DNA of 64,000 nt from an uncultured Flavobacterium sp. (GCF_951805225.1 NZ_OX638201.1:5890001-5954000); one strand, 5' to 3'. Positions 8,112 to 15,770 are shown, counted from the stretch's first letter. The notes: generated by a model not told the origin, from the sequence alone. Made by a program: numbers and translations.

Positions 8112-8190
8112 AATTACGCTGTCTAACAGTCGTTTGGCAAGATTGCGTGTTTTTTTGTAAATTCACCTTCACGTTTCGCAAGAAATTTTT
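8112..8190. repeat. Array-spacer repeat, copy 5 (variant subtype, truncated)
   Basis: The left end reads GTCTAACAGTCGTTTGGCAA, whose first seven bases fit the RYYYAAC core of integron attC sites. The expected right arm is reduced to cacgtttcgcaag. It resembles the left half of copy 3. It separates the helical-repeat gene from the acetyltransferase gene. Confidence 0.5.
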
Positions 8191-8205
8191 TATCTAACAA
8201 AAAAC

Positions 8206-8757
8206 ATGAAGAAAGAATTTCCAATTATAAAAACCGAAAGACTTTTACTGCGACAATTTGCAGATAGTGATCTTGAAAATGTTTTCAAAGGACTTTCACA
8301 TCCACAAGTTATTAAGTATTATGGAGTGAGTTTTCAAACATTGGAAGCAACTAAAGAGCAAATGATTTTTTTTGCTGACCTTGAAAAAAACGATACAGGA
8401 ATTTGGTTTGTTATTTGCTCGGCTGACAACAGAACATTCTACGGAGCGGGCGGATTAAATAATTTAAATAAAGAACATAAAAAAGCAGAAATCGGTTTTT
8501 GGTTAATTCCAAATTTTTGGGGACATGGAATTATAAAAGAAGCAATACTGTTAATTTGTAATTATGGCTTTAACGATTTAGAACTTAACAGAATTGAAGG
8601 ATTTGTTGAGTCGGAAAATAAGAATTGTAAAAGCGTAATGGCTAAACTTGACTTTCAATACGAAAGAACTATGAAAGACTGTGAAATTAAAAATGGCAAA
8701 TTTATAAGTCTTGATATTTATGCTAAACTAAAAGGTAATTTAATAAAAACTGAGTAA
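8206..8757 (+). CDS. GNAT family N-acetyltransferase (RimJ/RimL-like)
   Basis: A 183-residue cytoplasmic acetyltransferase of the RimJ/RimL branch of GNAT. It opens with the branch signature TERLLLRQF, then shows the central strand AEIGFWLIPNFWGHG with the acetyl-CoA pyrophosphate-binding turn, and NRIEGFVESENKNCKSVMAKLDF, the usual C-terminal block. Length is normal. The branch acetylates protein N-termini, amino acids or small molecules including drugs; nothing here decides. It is the last plus-strand gene of the array, next to junction repeat B. Confidence 0.9.
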   Translation: MKKEFPIIKTERLLLRQFADSDLENVFKGLSHPQVIKYYGVSFQTLEATKEQMIFFADLEKNDTGIWFVICSADNRTFYGAGGLNNLNKEHKKAEIGFWLIPNFWGHGIIKEAILLICNYGFNDLELNRIEGFVESENKNCKSVMAKLDFQYERTMKDCEIKNGKFISLDIYAKLKGNLIKTE

Positions 8758-8764
8758 GAAATCT

Positions 8765-8860
8765 AGTAAAAAAAGAAAGCTCCAGATTCCTCTGAAGATT
8801 TGTCTTAGTAGCGGGAAATATTTAATTATCTAAATAGTTTATGGATGATTTTTATAAAAT
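8765..8860. repeat. tRNA-fMet terminator plus tRNA end core, decayed (internal junction B)
   Basis: From 8776 the sequence follows the tRNA-fMet terminator closely (agctccagattcctctgaag), then gives tagtagcgggaa, containing the last 9 bases of the tRNA gene. After the core it does not continue into tRNA but into AT-rich sequence (taattatctaaatag...) that resembles the sequence after the core at 2710. It separates the plus-strand array from the AbiTii block. Confidence 0.7.
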
Positions 8861-8919
8861 TGTCTGTTGATAATGTAGTTATATTTTAGATTTACTTTGT
8901 ATGTCATGGTAAATAGAGT

Positions 8920-9810
8920 TTAAATTATACTACTTGCGAAAGTAATAACATTTGGAATATTGTCATATATGCCTCTTGCAACTAAAGATGTGGATACTTT
9001 TGATATCCAAGATAATATTTTTGCATTTCTGCTTTCAGAACCTTTTGGATTTTCATTATCTATTGTTTCCAATTCTTGTATGTCTTGTGATTCTACACCG
9101 TAAGACTGTAATTTTTCTTTTTGTTCTTTGGAAATATTAAAGGAAATATTCCCTTGAGTTATATTACTACCGGAAACTAAATTTAGAGGGTTGTTATTTC
9201 CATAAATATTATTAGTAATTATGTTTTTTACTTTTTTTTCATTTTCATCATTCATAATATATGTTTTATCTATTTCTGGAAATTGATTTTCTAATTCTTG
9301 TAATGTATCTAATAATTTTTGTTTTGTTAATTCCACAATATTCTGATATTGAGATTTACCCACTGTCCGCCAACCATTTCTAATAACTCCACGTTGTTTC
9401 TTTACATTTTCATACATATTTCCTAAGATTTCAACCATTGAAGAAGGTAAATTAATTGTTCCTAAACTACTTTCAAAATCGCATAGATTTTTTTCTATAA
9501 TCGATATTGATTCATACACTTTGTGGAAATTGATATTGTCACGAATTTTTTTATCAAAACTATCAGGAACTATTACTGAAAAAACATAGTTTTGTCCATT
9601 AGGAAATTCAGCACGTAACTTAATTTCAGCCCAAATTTCCCTATAATTGGGTAAATTTTTTTCATCATAGTCATAGCCGTTTAATTCTTTATGTAACCAA
9701 TTTTTAAAATCTTCATTCTTAATTTGATTTGCAATTAGTTTTGCCCTTGTTAAGGCTTGCCCAATTGTTATTTTATCATATGCAATGTCAATTATAAGCT
9801 CTTTAATCAT
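8920..9810 (-). CDS. AbiTii-domain protein (abortive-infection type)
   Basis: A 296-residue protein without signal peptide. The first 90 residues fit the AbiTii domain as I know it: an opening helix with IDIAYDKITIGQALTRAKLIA, then FKNWLHKELNGYDYDEKNLPNYR, the characteristic E-L-x-G-Y segment. A middle helical region is followed by a loop (NIYGNNNPLNLVSGS) and a C-terminal domain from about residue 225 ending in a hydrophobic helix. AbiTii domains occur in proteins linked to phage abortive infection, but a mechanism is not established for this one. It lies in its own block between two tRNA-fMet-derived repeats, which supports a mobile defence role. No recognised partner gene is adjacent. Confidence 0.75.
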   Translation of the reverse strand: MIKELIIDIAYDKITIGQALTRAKLIANQIKNEDFKNWLHKELNGYDYDEKNLPNYREIWAEIKLRAEFPNGQNYVFSVIVPDSFDKKIRDNINFHKVYESISIIEKNLCDFESSLGTINLPSSMVEILGNMYENVKKQRGVIRNGWRTVGKSQYQNIVELTKQKLLDTLQELENQFPEIDKTYIMNDENEKKVKNIITNNIYGNNNPLNLVSGSNITQGNISFNISKEQKEKLQSYGVESQDIQELETIDNENPKGSESRNAKILSWISKVSTSLVARGIYDNIPNVITFASSII

Positions 9811-10164
9811 TTTTTTTGATAAATTTAGATTTCAAGTTATTTGATGCAATCCTCTTTTGTAATTATCACTAGTAAATATATAAATTTAGTTGAGTTTTTT
9901 TATTTTATAAATATATGTATTTTTCCCTACAAAATAGATGAATAGCCCAGATTTCAATTTCTACCTGTAAAGTTAATAAAGACAAATAAGTTTCAGAATA
10001 TATGAAATTCTTGTCTTCCTGTAAGGCATTTTAAATTTTTACGATTTAAAAAAAAACTTTATAAAGTAATGGCTAATCATGATTAAAATAAGTTAGATTT
10101 GATTCCATTATATTTTAATAAAAACCCTTTTTTGGGTAAAATTTTAAACTTAAATAAATTAGAT
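9811..10164. other. Gene-free AT-rich gap between AbiTii gene and small ORF
   Basis: 354 bp that separate two divergently read genes and must hold both promoters. I find no convincing TTG/TAnnTTTG pair on either strand. A weak hairpin sits at 9981-10016 (gacaa/ttgtc ends with tttca/tgaaa inside). No further ORF is convincing. Confidence 0.5.
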
Positions 10165-10425
10165 ATGCTCGCAAATGACGCAAGAAAAACAGCAGATGAT
10201 ATTAATAGCTATTCAAAAGATGAAGATTATCTAGAGGATAGAGTTCTAGATGGTATATTTATGGACATTCTAGAGCAATCTTCAAAAGGTAAATATTCAT
10301 TTGATTACGATAAAACTGTAGAGCTAACCTCTAAAGACTTAAGGTATTGTAGGGGAAAATTGGAAGAGTTAGATTATTTAGTATCTGTAGATTACGATCA
10401 TGGAGTAATAACAATAAGTTGGTAG
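10165..10425 (+). CDS. Small acidic protein, unknown function
   Basis: An 86-residue protein from the ATG at 10165; an in-frame TTG at 10099 would extend it by 22 residues. It is acidic (TADDINSYSKDEDYLEDRV) and the C-terminal half (SKDLRYCRGKLEELDYLVSV followed by ITISW) looks like a small winged-helix or phage-type helper fold, but I do not recognise a family. It lies in the same block as the AbiTii gene, divergent from it, between junction repeat B and the tRNA-fMet terminator. An accessory or immunity partner is possible, not shown. Confidence 0.5.
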   Translation: MLANDARKTADDINSYSKDEDYLEDRVLDGIFMDILEQSSKGKYSFDYDKTVELTSKDLRYCRGKLEELDYLVSVDYDHGVITISW

Positions 10426-10458
10426 TTTTTAAGCAATCATGTATAAGTCTTTACGTGT

Positions 10459-10480
10459 GAAATTGACGCATCTCAATTTC
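10459..10480. other. Small hairpin in the gap before the tRNA terminator
   Basis: gaaattga (10459-10466) and tcaatttc (10473-10480) pair perfectly around a 6-nt loop. There is no T run, so it is a weak terminator at best. The rest of 10426-10575 shows nothing else I can name apart from a short acccgcgat word at 10530 that echoes the tRNA 5' end. Confidence 0.35.
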
Positions 10481-10575
10481 GCGAAGAGTTCTTATGAAAA
10501 GCTGTGTAAATGTCTCCTGCCTCCTTACCCGCGATCTGAATCAAGTACATATTGTTTTATAGATTTAGTATAAAC

Positions 10576-10609
10576 AAAAAAAGCTCCAGATTTCTCTGAA
10601 GCTTTTTTT
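10576..10609 (-). terminator. tRNA-fMet terminator; right border repeat of accessory region
   Basis: Read on the minus strand, AGCTTCAGA pairs with TCTGGAGCT around a GAAA tetraloop and ends in T7, a clean intrinsic terminator starting 5 bp after the tRNA 3' end. Almost the same 34 bp occur at 1976-2009, and decayed versions at 2690, 4010 and 8776. Confidence 0.85.
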
Positions 10610-10614
10610 CTCTG

Positions 10615-10687
10615 TAGCGGGAACAGGACTCGAACCTGTGACCTTCGGGTTATGAGCCCGACGAGCTGCCTACTGCTCTATCCCGCG
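10615..10687 (-). tRNA. Initiator tRNA-fMet (anticodon CAU)
   Basis: A complete 73-nt cloverleaf on the minus strand, CCA not encoded. The loop reads CTCATAA with anticodon CAT at the proper place. Three features mark it as the initiator rather than an elongator: three consecutive G-C pairs next to the anticodon loop (GGG/CCC), an A11-U24 pair in the D stem, and no Watson-Crick pair at 1-72, here C1 opposite U72 instead of the C-A found in Escherichia coli. T arm ACAGG/CCTGT is intact. It is followed by a terminator and preceded by a good promoter, so it is a single-gene unit. Confidence 0.95.
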
Positions 10688-10699
10688 ATGTTTCGGGTG

Positions 10700-10729
10700 C
10701 AAAGATACGCCGTTTTTTGAGAAATCCAA
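10700..10729 (-). promoter_or_regulatory. Promoter of tRNA-fMet
   Basis: On the minus strand TTG (10727-10729) is followed after 19 bp by TATCTTTG (10700-10707), an excellent match to the Bacteroidota primary promoter, placed 12 bp before the mature 5' end of the tRNA. Confidence 0.8.
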
Positions 10730-10776
10730 CGAAAAGATTAAAAAATGTTTTATTTTCTGTATTGAGTTGATATGAC

Positions 10777-10784
10777 TACCTTTG
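10777..10784 (+). promoter_or_regulatory. -7 element for era (TACCTTTG)
   Basis: TACCTTTG matches TAnnTTTG and is followed by GCA, a common flavobacterial context. Transcription would start near 10791, giving a leader of only about 7-13 nt. No well-spaced -33 TTG is present. Confidence 0.55.
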
Positions 10785-10803
10785 CAAAATAAATAATATG
10801 CAA

Positions 10804-11685
10804 ATGTCACATAAAGCAGGTTTTGTAAACATCATCGGGAATCCAAACGTTGGAAAATCAACATTAATGAACGCCTTTGTTGGAGAAAGATTATCGATTA
10901 TTACATCAAAAGCACAAACAACTCGTCACCGTATTCTTGGAATCGTGAATGGCGAAGATTTTCAACTTATATTATCGGATACTCCAGGAATCATCAAACC
11001 GGCTTATGAAATGCAGGAATCGATGATGAACTTTGTAAAATCGGCTTTTGAAGATGCTGATATTCTGGTTTATATGGTCGAAATAGGAGAGCAGGACTTA
11101 AAAGATGAAGCTTTCTTTAATAAAATTATCCACGCTAAAATTCCGGTTTTATTACTGTTGAATAAAATCGACAATTCAAATCAGGAACAATTAGAGGAAC
11201 AAGTTGCATTCTGGACTGCAAAAGTGCCAAATGCTGAAATTTTCCCAATCTCGGCTTTACAGAATTTTAATGTACCGGAAGTTTTTGGACGAATCATTGA
11301 ATTACTTCCAGAATCTCCCGCATATTATCCAAAAGATCAATTAACAGACAAACCGGAACGTTTTTTCGTAAACGAAACCATTCGTGAGAAAATCTTGTTG
11401 AATTACAGCAAAGAGATTCCGTATGCAGTTGAAATCGTTACCGAAGAGTTTTTTGAAGACGAAGCTATTATCAGAATCCGTTCGATTATTATGGTAGAAC
11501 GCGAAACTCAAAAAGGAATCATTATTGGTCATAAAGGTGCCGCTTTGAAAAAAGTAGGAACTGAAGCTCGTGCTGATCTGGAGAAATTCTTCGGAAAGCA
11601 AATACATATTGAACTTGTTGTTAAGGTGAATAAAAACTGGAGAAGCAATGCCAATATGTTGAAACGTTTCGGTTATAATCAATAA
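10804..11685 (+). CDS. era: GTPase Era
   Basis: Era is an essential GTPase that binds the 3' end of 16S rRNA through a KH domain and helps mature the small ribosomal subunit. All marks are present: P-loop GNPNVGKS, switch motif TTRHRILG, G3 DTPG, G4 NKID, the SAL motif near 150, and a C-terminal KH domain with IIGHKGAALKKVGTEAR. Start 10804 gives 293 residues beginning MSHKAGFVNI; the ATG at 10798 two codons earlier is equally readable. The gene is divergent from tRNA-fMet and about 440 bp before der, so three translation genes are clustered here. Confidence 0.97.
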   Translation: MSHKAGFVNIIGNPNVGKSTLMNAFVGERLSIITSKAQTTRHRILGIVNGEDFQLILSDTPGIIKPAYEMQESMMNFVKSAFEDADILVYMVEIGEQDLKDEAFFNKIIHAKIPVLLLLNKIDNSNQEQLEEQVAFWTAKVPNAEIFPISALQNFNVPEVFGRIIELLPESPAYYPKDQLTDKPERFFVNETIREKILLNYSKEIPYAVEIVTEEFFEDEAIIRIRSIIMVERETQKGIIIGHKGAALKKVGTEARADLEKFFGKQIHIELVVKVNKNWRSNANMLKRFGYNQ

Positions 11686-11861
11686 TAAGGTTTAATCGGT
11701 TAATTGTTTAATCGTTGATTTGTTTGAAATATGAAATTGGAATGATTAAGTTGTTTCAGGTTTCATGTTTGAAATGCGAAATAGGAACGGTTAATTTATT
11801 TCAAGTTTTGAAATGTGAAATATTTAGTATAAAACTGAAAGTTGATACTGAAAACTGAAAC

Positions 11862-11951
11862 CCTAGCCCTGATAGAAGAGGAAATCCTTTTTCTGGCTTC
11901 TTTAGCCAGGAAAAGATTGTAACGAATAGCAGGAAATAGCTCCCGAAAAAT
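11862..11951. repeat. Dispersed hairpin repeat, family R1, copy 1
   Basis: About 90 bp beginning cctagccctgatagaag, with a central tttctggcttctttagccaggaaa-type hairpin and ending in gcaggaaatagctccc. An inverted copy lies at 46461-46547. I recall this as a frequent Flavobacterium intergenic repeat. The rest of the era-der gap (11686-11861, 11952-12024) is AT-rich degenerate sequence with words such as gaaatatgaaat and a 'cttag' repeat at 11981-12015. Confidence 0.7.
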
Positions 11952-12024
11952 AGTCTGAAATAACAGGAAAAATAATAAAAAACTTAGGTACTTAGAAACT
12001 TAGCGACTTAGTCACTTTTTTAAC

Positions 12025-12032
12025 TACCTTTG
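12025..12032 (+). promoter_or_regulatory. -7 element for der (TACCTTTG)
   Basis: TACCTTTG followed by GCA, identical to the era element. It lies about 100 bp before the der start, leaving a leader that contains aatttgaaatttgg-type low-complexity sequence. Confidence 0.5.
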
Positions 12033-12129
12033 CAAAAAATTAAAATAAAGCATTTTGGATTACAAGTGGTTAGGTTTTTAGGGAACTAAAAATTTGAAAT
12101 TTGGAATCTGGAATCTAAAATTCAAAAAA

Positions 12130-13440
12130 ATGAATAACATTGTTGCGATAGTAGGAAGACCTAATGTGGGGAAATCAACCCTTTTTAATAGGCTGATACA
12201 AAGAAGAGAAGCTATTGTAGATTCGGTTTCTGGAGTTACCAGAGATAGAAACTACGGTAAAAGCGAGTGGAACGGAAAAGAGTTTTCTGTGATTGATACC
12301 GGCGGATATGTTCGTGGATCTGATGACGTATTTGAAGGTGAAATCCGTAAACAAGTGGAGCTTGCTATTGATGAAGCAGATGTTATTATTTTTGTTGTTG
12401 ATGTTGAAGAAGGTATCACACCAATGGATGATGTTGTTGCGCGCTTATTGCGTAAGGTGACAAAACCAGTTTTATTGGCTGTTAATAAAGTAGATAACGC
12501 AATGCGTGAAAAAGATGCTTTGGAGTTTTATAATCTTGGTTTAGGAGATTATTATACGTTTGCAAGTATCTCAGGAAGTGGAACTGGAGATTTATTAGAT
12601 GCTTTAATCGAATCTTTTCCTGTAAAACCAGAACCTGTTCAACCAGAAGTGGTTTTACCTCGTTTTGCTGTTGTTGGACGTCCGAATGCTGGTAAATCAA
12701 GCTTTATCAATGCATTAATTGGTCAGGATCGTTTTATGGTAACTGATATTGCAGGAACTACTCGTGATGCAATTGATACTAAATTTGACCGTTTTGGTTT
12801 TGAATTTAACTTGGTTGATACTGCGGGAATCCGTCGTAAGGCTAAAGTGAAGGAAGATTTAGAGTTTTACTCTGTAATGCGTTCTGTTCGTGCAATTGAG
12901 CATGCAGATATTTGTATTTTGGTTATCGATGCAACCCGTGGATTTGAAGGTCAGGATCAAAGTATTTTTTGGTTGGCTGAGAAAAACCGTAAAGGTGTTG
13001 TAATCTTGGTGAACAAATGGGATTTGGTTGAAAAAGATACCATGTCGACTCGTGATTACGAAGAGAAAATCAAAAAAGAATTAATGCCTTTTACTGATGT
13101 GCCAATTTTGTTCGTTTCGGCTTTAACGAAACAACGTTTATTGAAAGCATTAGAAGCTACGGTTCAGGTTTTCGAAAACAGAAAACAAAGAATAGCAACT
13201 TCAAAATTCAACGAATATATGTTGAAAGTTATTGAAGCTTATCCGCCGCCAGCAACAAAAGGTAAATATGTGAAAATTAAATATTGTATGCAGTTGCCAA
13301 CATTAACGCCTCAGTTTGTGTTTTTTGCAAATATGCCACAATACGTTAAGGAGCCATATAAGAGATATCTTGAAAATAAAATTAGAGAAAATTGGGATTT
13401 CGCAGGAGTGCCAATTGATATTTATATCAGAGAGAAATAA
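12130..13440 (+). CDS. der: GTPase Der (EngA)
   Basis: Der is an essential tandem-GTPase protein needed for assembly of the 50S ribosomal subunit. The 436-residue product has two P-loops (GRPNVGKST near residue 8 and GRPNAGKSS near 182), two DT(G/A)G switch motifs, NKVD and NKWD specificity motifs, and a C-terminal KH-like domain from about 350. The ATG at 12130 is chosen because the protein then begins at MNNIVAIVGRPN, as in the family; a TTG at 12094 would add an unlikely 12-residue leader. A perfect terminator follows 21 bp after the stop. Confidence 0.97.
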   Translation: MNNIVAIVGRPNVGKSTLFNRLIQRREAIVDSVSGVTRDRNYGKSEWNGKEFSVIDTGGYVRGSDDVFEGEIRKQVELAIDEADVIIFVVDVEEGITPMDDVVARLLRKVTKPVLLAVNKVDNAMREKDALEFYNLGLGDYYTFASISGSGTGDLLDALIESFPVKPEPVQPEVVLPRFAVVGRPNAGKSSFINALIGQDRFMVTDIAGTTRDAIDTKFDRFGFEFNLVDTAGIRRKAKVKEDLEFYSVMRSVRAIEHADICILVIDATRGFEGQDQSIFWLAEKNRKGVVILVNKWDLVEKDTMSTRDYEEKIKKELMPFTDVPILFVSALTKQRLLKALEATVQVFENRKQRIATSKFNEYMLKVIEAYPPPATKGKYVKIKYCMQLPTLTPQFVFFANMPQYVKEPYKRYLENKIRENWDFAGVPIDIYIREK

Positions 13441-13461
13441 GATTCTCTTTTTATAGTTAAT

Positions 13462-13500
13462 AAAAAAGCAACATTTCGAATTTTGAAATGTTGCTTTTTT
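13462..13500. terminator. Bidirectional terminator between der and the transthyretin-like gene
   Basis: A perfect 16-bp inverted repeat (13462-13477 with 13485-13500) with A-run and T-run on either side and a 7-nt loop. It can serve der on plus and the convergent gene ending at 13525 on minus. Confidence 0.9.
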
Positions 13501-13524
13501 TTGTGGTTTATTTAGAAATGGTAG

Positions 13525-15393
13525 TTAAACATCGTAGAAGAAAAGTTGTTCTAGTGGTGTTCCTCCATCAGAATCTCCATAGTCACCATTGTGTTTTCGG
13601 GTAGACGAATATAGTTTTACGATATAAGTACAGCGCGCTAAAGTTGGCGGATCGTTTAATTTAGAGCTACTACTTGTTCTTTCGTCAACAGCTGGCGCAG
13701 TATCAACAATACCGTCTATAATATCTCTTTCTGTGCTTTCACTATTTTTTCTTATGTTCAATTTACAAGTCGATAAATAGCGGTGATATAAGGTATATTT
13801 AGCGTGTATGGTACCACTTACTGGAGTACAAAGTGTACTTTCTTCTAGCTCTTTTATAGACAATTGTCTGTATATTGGAGTGTTGTTCATTACAACAGAA
13901 TTTAATGTTGTTCCGTTGCCATCAATAACGCCAAAACTATTGGTTGCTTTGTTAATCACTTCTCTGATTTCGAATCGGATTGCAAATTTTTCTAGCGGAG
14001 CTTTACTTGCAGGAGGAATATTTTGTCCCGGATTAATACTGTCCGGAGTAATACCTACAGCAGTTGTTAGCTTGGCTGTATCCAGAGAAATCAAAGTATC
14101 TTCTTCGATAATATTATATAGCGGTAAATCTGCAAGAGTAAAACCATTGGTTACCAAAGCTCTCTCAATGGCATGGTTTACATCAAACCAGCCTTGAGCA
14201 TCAAAATCACTCTCAGCGCTGTCTACGTAAATAATATCATGGTCAAGAATGGGGATTTTTCGGGATAATTTAGAAACAGTACTTGGAGCAAATAAGCCGC
14301 TGTCGACTCCAATAGTTTTGGTAAAATTTGTTTCATCTAAAGGAGCTGAATTATTGGGTGCAGTTGTATCGCTGATTCTAAAACGATATTCAATAGGGTA
14401 TCCGCCAGCTGATTTTAAAGCCGCTTGTCCGGTTAAACGGATAGTGCTGTACAATACGTGTTTGCCGGAGCCCGCAAAACCATCGGCATCAAAATCGTGA
14501 ACGCCTAATCCGAAAGAAGAACTAAAAGCGGTTCCAATTCCTGTCCATGCACTTGGGAAATCCGGTACGCTGTTATCAAAAACATTTATTTCAGAACATA
14601 GATTAACACACAAACAATAGCCTACATTTTTGCGTGCATCTGCTTTTGTTTCATTGATTAAAGTTGTTCCACTTAATTCGGCTTTGAAATAAACGTCCGG
14701 ACCACTTTGAAATGAAAGGAAATTAGGATCAGTTTCTACATTTATCCATGGCGATAAAAAGGTTTTTTTGAAATCTGCCGAGCTATAATCGATTCTAAAA
14801 TGTCCTGAAGCATCTGTTGTATCAGAACCTAAATTGTCATCTGTTAGAAAATCGGCATCCATTGCAGTAACTTTTGCATTTGCAATAGGTTTTCCGGTTT
14901 TGCAATTTCTCAAATGTCCGCAAATAACCCACGCATCAAAATAATGACCTCTGATGTAGCACCACCATTTATAAGCAATATTACATTGCCATCTGGAATT
15001 TAGGGCTTTTGTTTGTAGTTCAAGTTCAGAATGAATTGATAATGTCGTAATATGAAATTGTACAATTTCGTCTCTTTTTGGTTTTGGAAATTTTGGAGGA
15101 ACAGTTCCGCAAATAAAATCGATATCTAAATCAGAACCCACATGTCTGTCGTCAATTTCGAATTCAAAATCCCCTTTGGAATCTGTTTTGGCTTTGCCAA
15201 TATATAGCTGTTGTCTTTGTTCTGCTTCCTCTTTCGATACATAATGAAATGTTTCTTTAGCATTCGTAACCTGATCAGTTGGGCGAGTTTCTTTTCTGTA
15301 CGGAAGATAAAATAAAACTTCAACTCCGGATATCGCCTCAATACAATCCTCACATACATATCCTCGTAAGGTTCCTTTAAAAATATTTTTCAT
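13525..15393 (-). CDS. Large Cys-containing transthyretin/carboxypeptidase-regulatory-like protein, unknown function
   Basis: A 622-residue protein from the ATG at 15393 (an upstream start at 15444 would add 17 residues). No signal peptide or membrane segment is seen, so it appears cytoplasmic or exported by a non-Sec route. Two beta-sandwich domains of the carboxypeptidase-regulatory/transthyretin type are suggested: residues about 5-110 (TLRGYVCEDC, then KTDSKGDFEFEI) and 155-240 (VICGHLRNCKTGKPIANAKV, then TDASGHFRIDY). The rest contains a DFDADG word and a wide beta-rich region. Cys pairs (CEDC, CLCVNLC) are unusual for a cytosolic protein of this group. It is a single-gene unit. I do not know its function. 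Confidence 0.6.
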   Translation of the reverse strand: MKNIFKGTLRGYVCEDCIEAISGVEVLFYLPYRKETRPTDQVTNAKETFHYVSKEEAEQRQQLYIGKAKTDSKGDFEFEIDDRHVGSDLDIDFICGTVPPKFPKPKRDEIVQFHITTLSIHSELELQTKALNSRWQCNIAYKWWCYIRGHYFDAWVICGHLRNCKTGKPIANAKVTAMDADFLTDDNLGSDTTDASGHFRIDYSSADFKKTFLSPWINVETDPNFLSFQSGPDVYFKAELSGTTLINETKADARKNVGYCLCVNLCSEINVFDNSVPDFPSAWTGIGTAFSSSFGLGVHDFDADGFAGSGKHVLYSTIRLTGQAALKSAGGYPIEYRFRISDTTAPNNSAPLDETNFTKTIGVDSGLFAPSTVSKLSRKIPILDHDIIYVDSAESDFDAQGWFDVNHAIERALVTNGFTLADLPLYNIIEEDTLISLDTAKLTTAVGITPDSINPGQNIPPASKAPLEKFAIRFEIREVINKATNSFGVIDGNGTTLNSVVMNNTPIYRQLSIKELEESTLCTPVSGTIHAKYTLYHRYLSTCKLNIRKNSESTERDIIDGIVDTAPAVDERTSSSSKLNDPPTLARCTYIVKLYSSTRKHNGDYGDSDGGTPLEQLFFYDV

Positions 15394-15770
15394 GATTAAT
15401 TGGTTTAAATTGTCTGTACTAGTTTTTTGATGTTTCTGAAGCACTATTTCAGAATCTTTAAAATGGTTTGTCTTTTAAATTCTACATCACAAAGGTTTTG
15501 TATTTTTATAAGATAGAAGCAAGGTGAATTACTGTTTTTATAAGGGTTAATTCCCCCTTTTTGCAAGCCTTTTTTGAAGGTGGAAATCAAAATAAAAGAG
15601 AAGTTTGAGAATTGCGAATTAGTAGTTTTCTTTCGAAAAATAAAATTAAAAATCCTTTATAAATAGAAGTGATTTGAGATATTTGCGATAAAAAACCTAA
15701 TAAAACTTTCAATACGCCGTTAAACCTTTGATTTCTTTGTTAGTCTTACTAGCATAACTAACCCTTTCTT
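15394..15770. other. Gene-free divergent region
   Basis: 377 bp upstream of two divergent genes, so it should hold both promoters. I see no clean TTG/TAnnTTTG pair. For the rightward gene the nearest hint is TAAACCTTTG at about 15721-15730, two bases too long for the consensus. No RNA structure or ORF is evident. Confidence 0.4.

Noticed and set aside
4524..8190. CRISPR array
   Set aside because: The repeated elements are about 80-140 bp, imperfect, palindromic and separated by whole genes, not short exact repeats with uniform spacers; no cas gene is present.
10530..10545. acccgcgatctg as a remnant of the tRNA-fMet 5' end
   Set aside because: Only eight or nine bases agree, which is too short to distinguish from chance.
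2011..10575. Prophage or integrative conjugative element
   Set aside because: No integrase, recombinase, structural, relaxase or conjugation gene can be seen; only border-like repeats and cargo-like genes.
11341..11682. 113-codon minus-strand frame
   Set aside because: Antisense to the KH-domain end of era.
13808..14197. 129-codon plus-strand frame
   Set aside because: Lies wholly inside the 622-residue minus-strand gene, has no recognisable motif or start context.
15721..15730. TAAACCTTTG as promoter of the beta-barrel gene
   Set aside because: Two bases too many between TA and TTTG for the consensus, and no TTG at the right distance.
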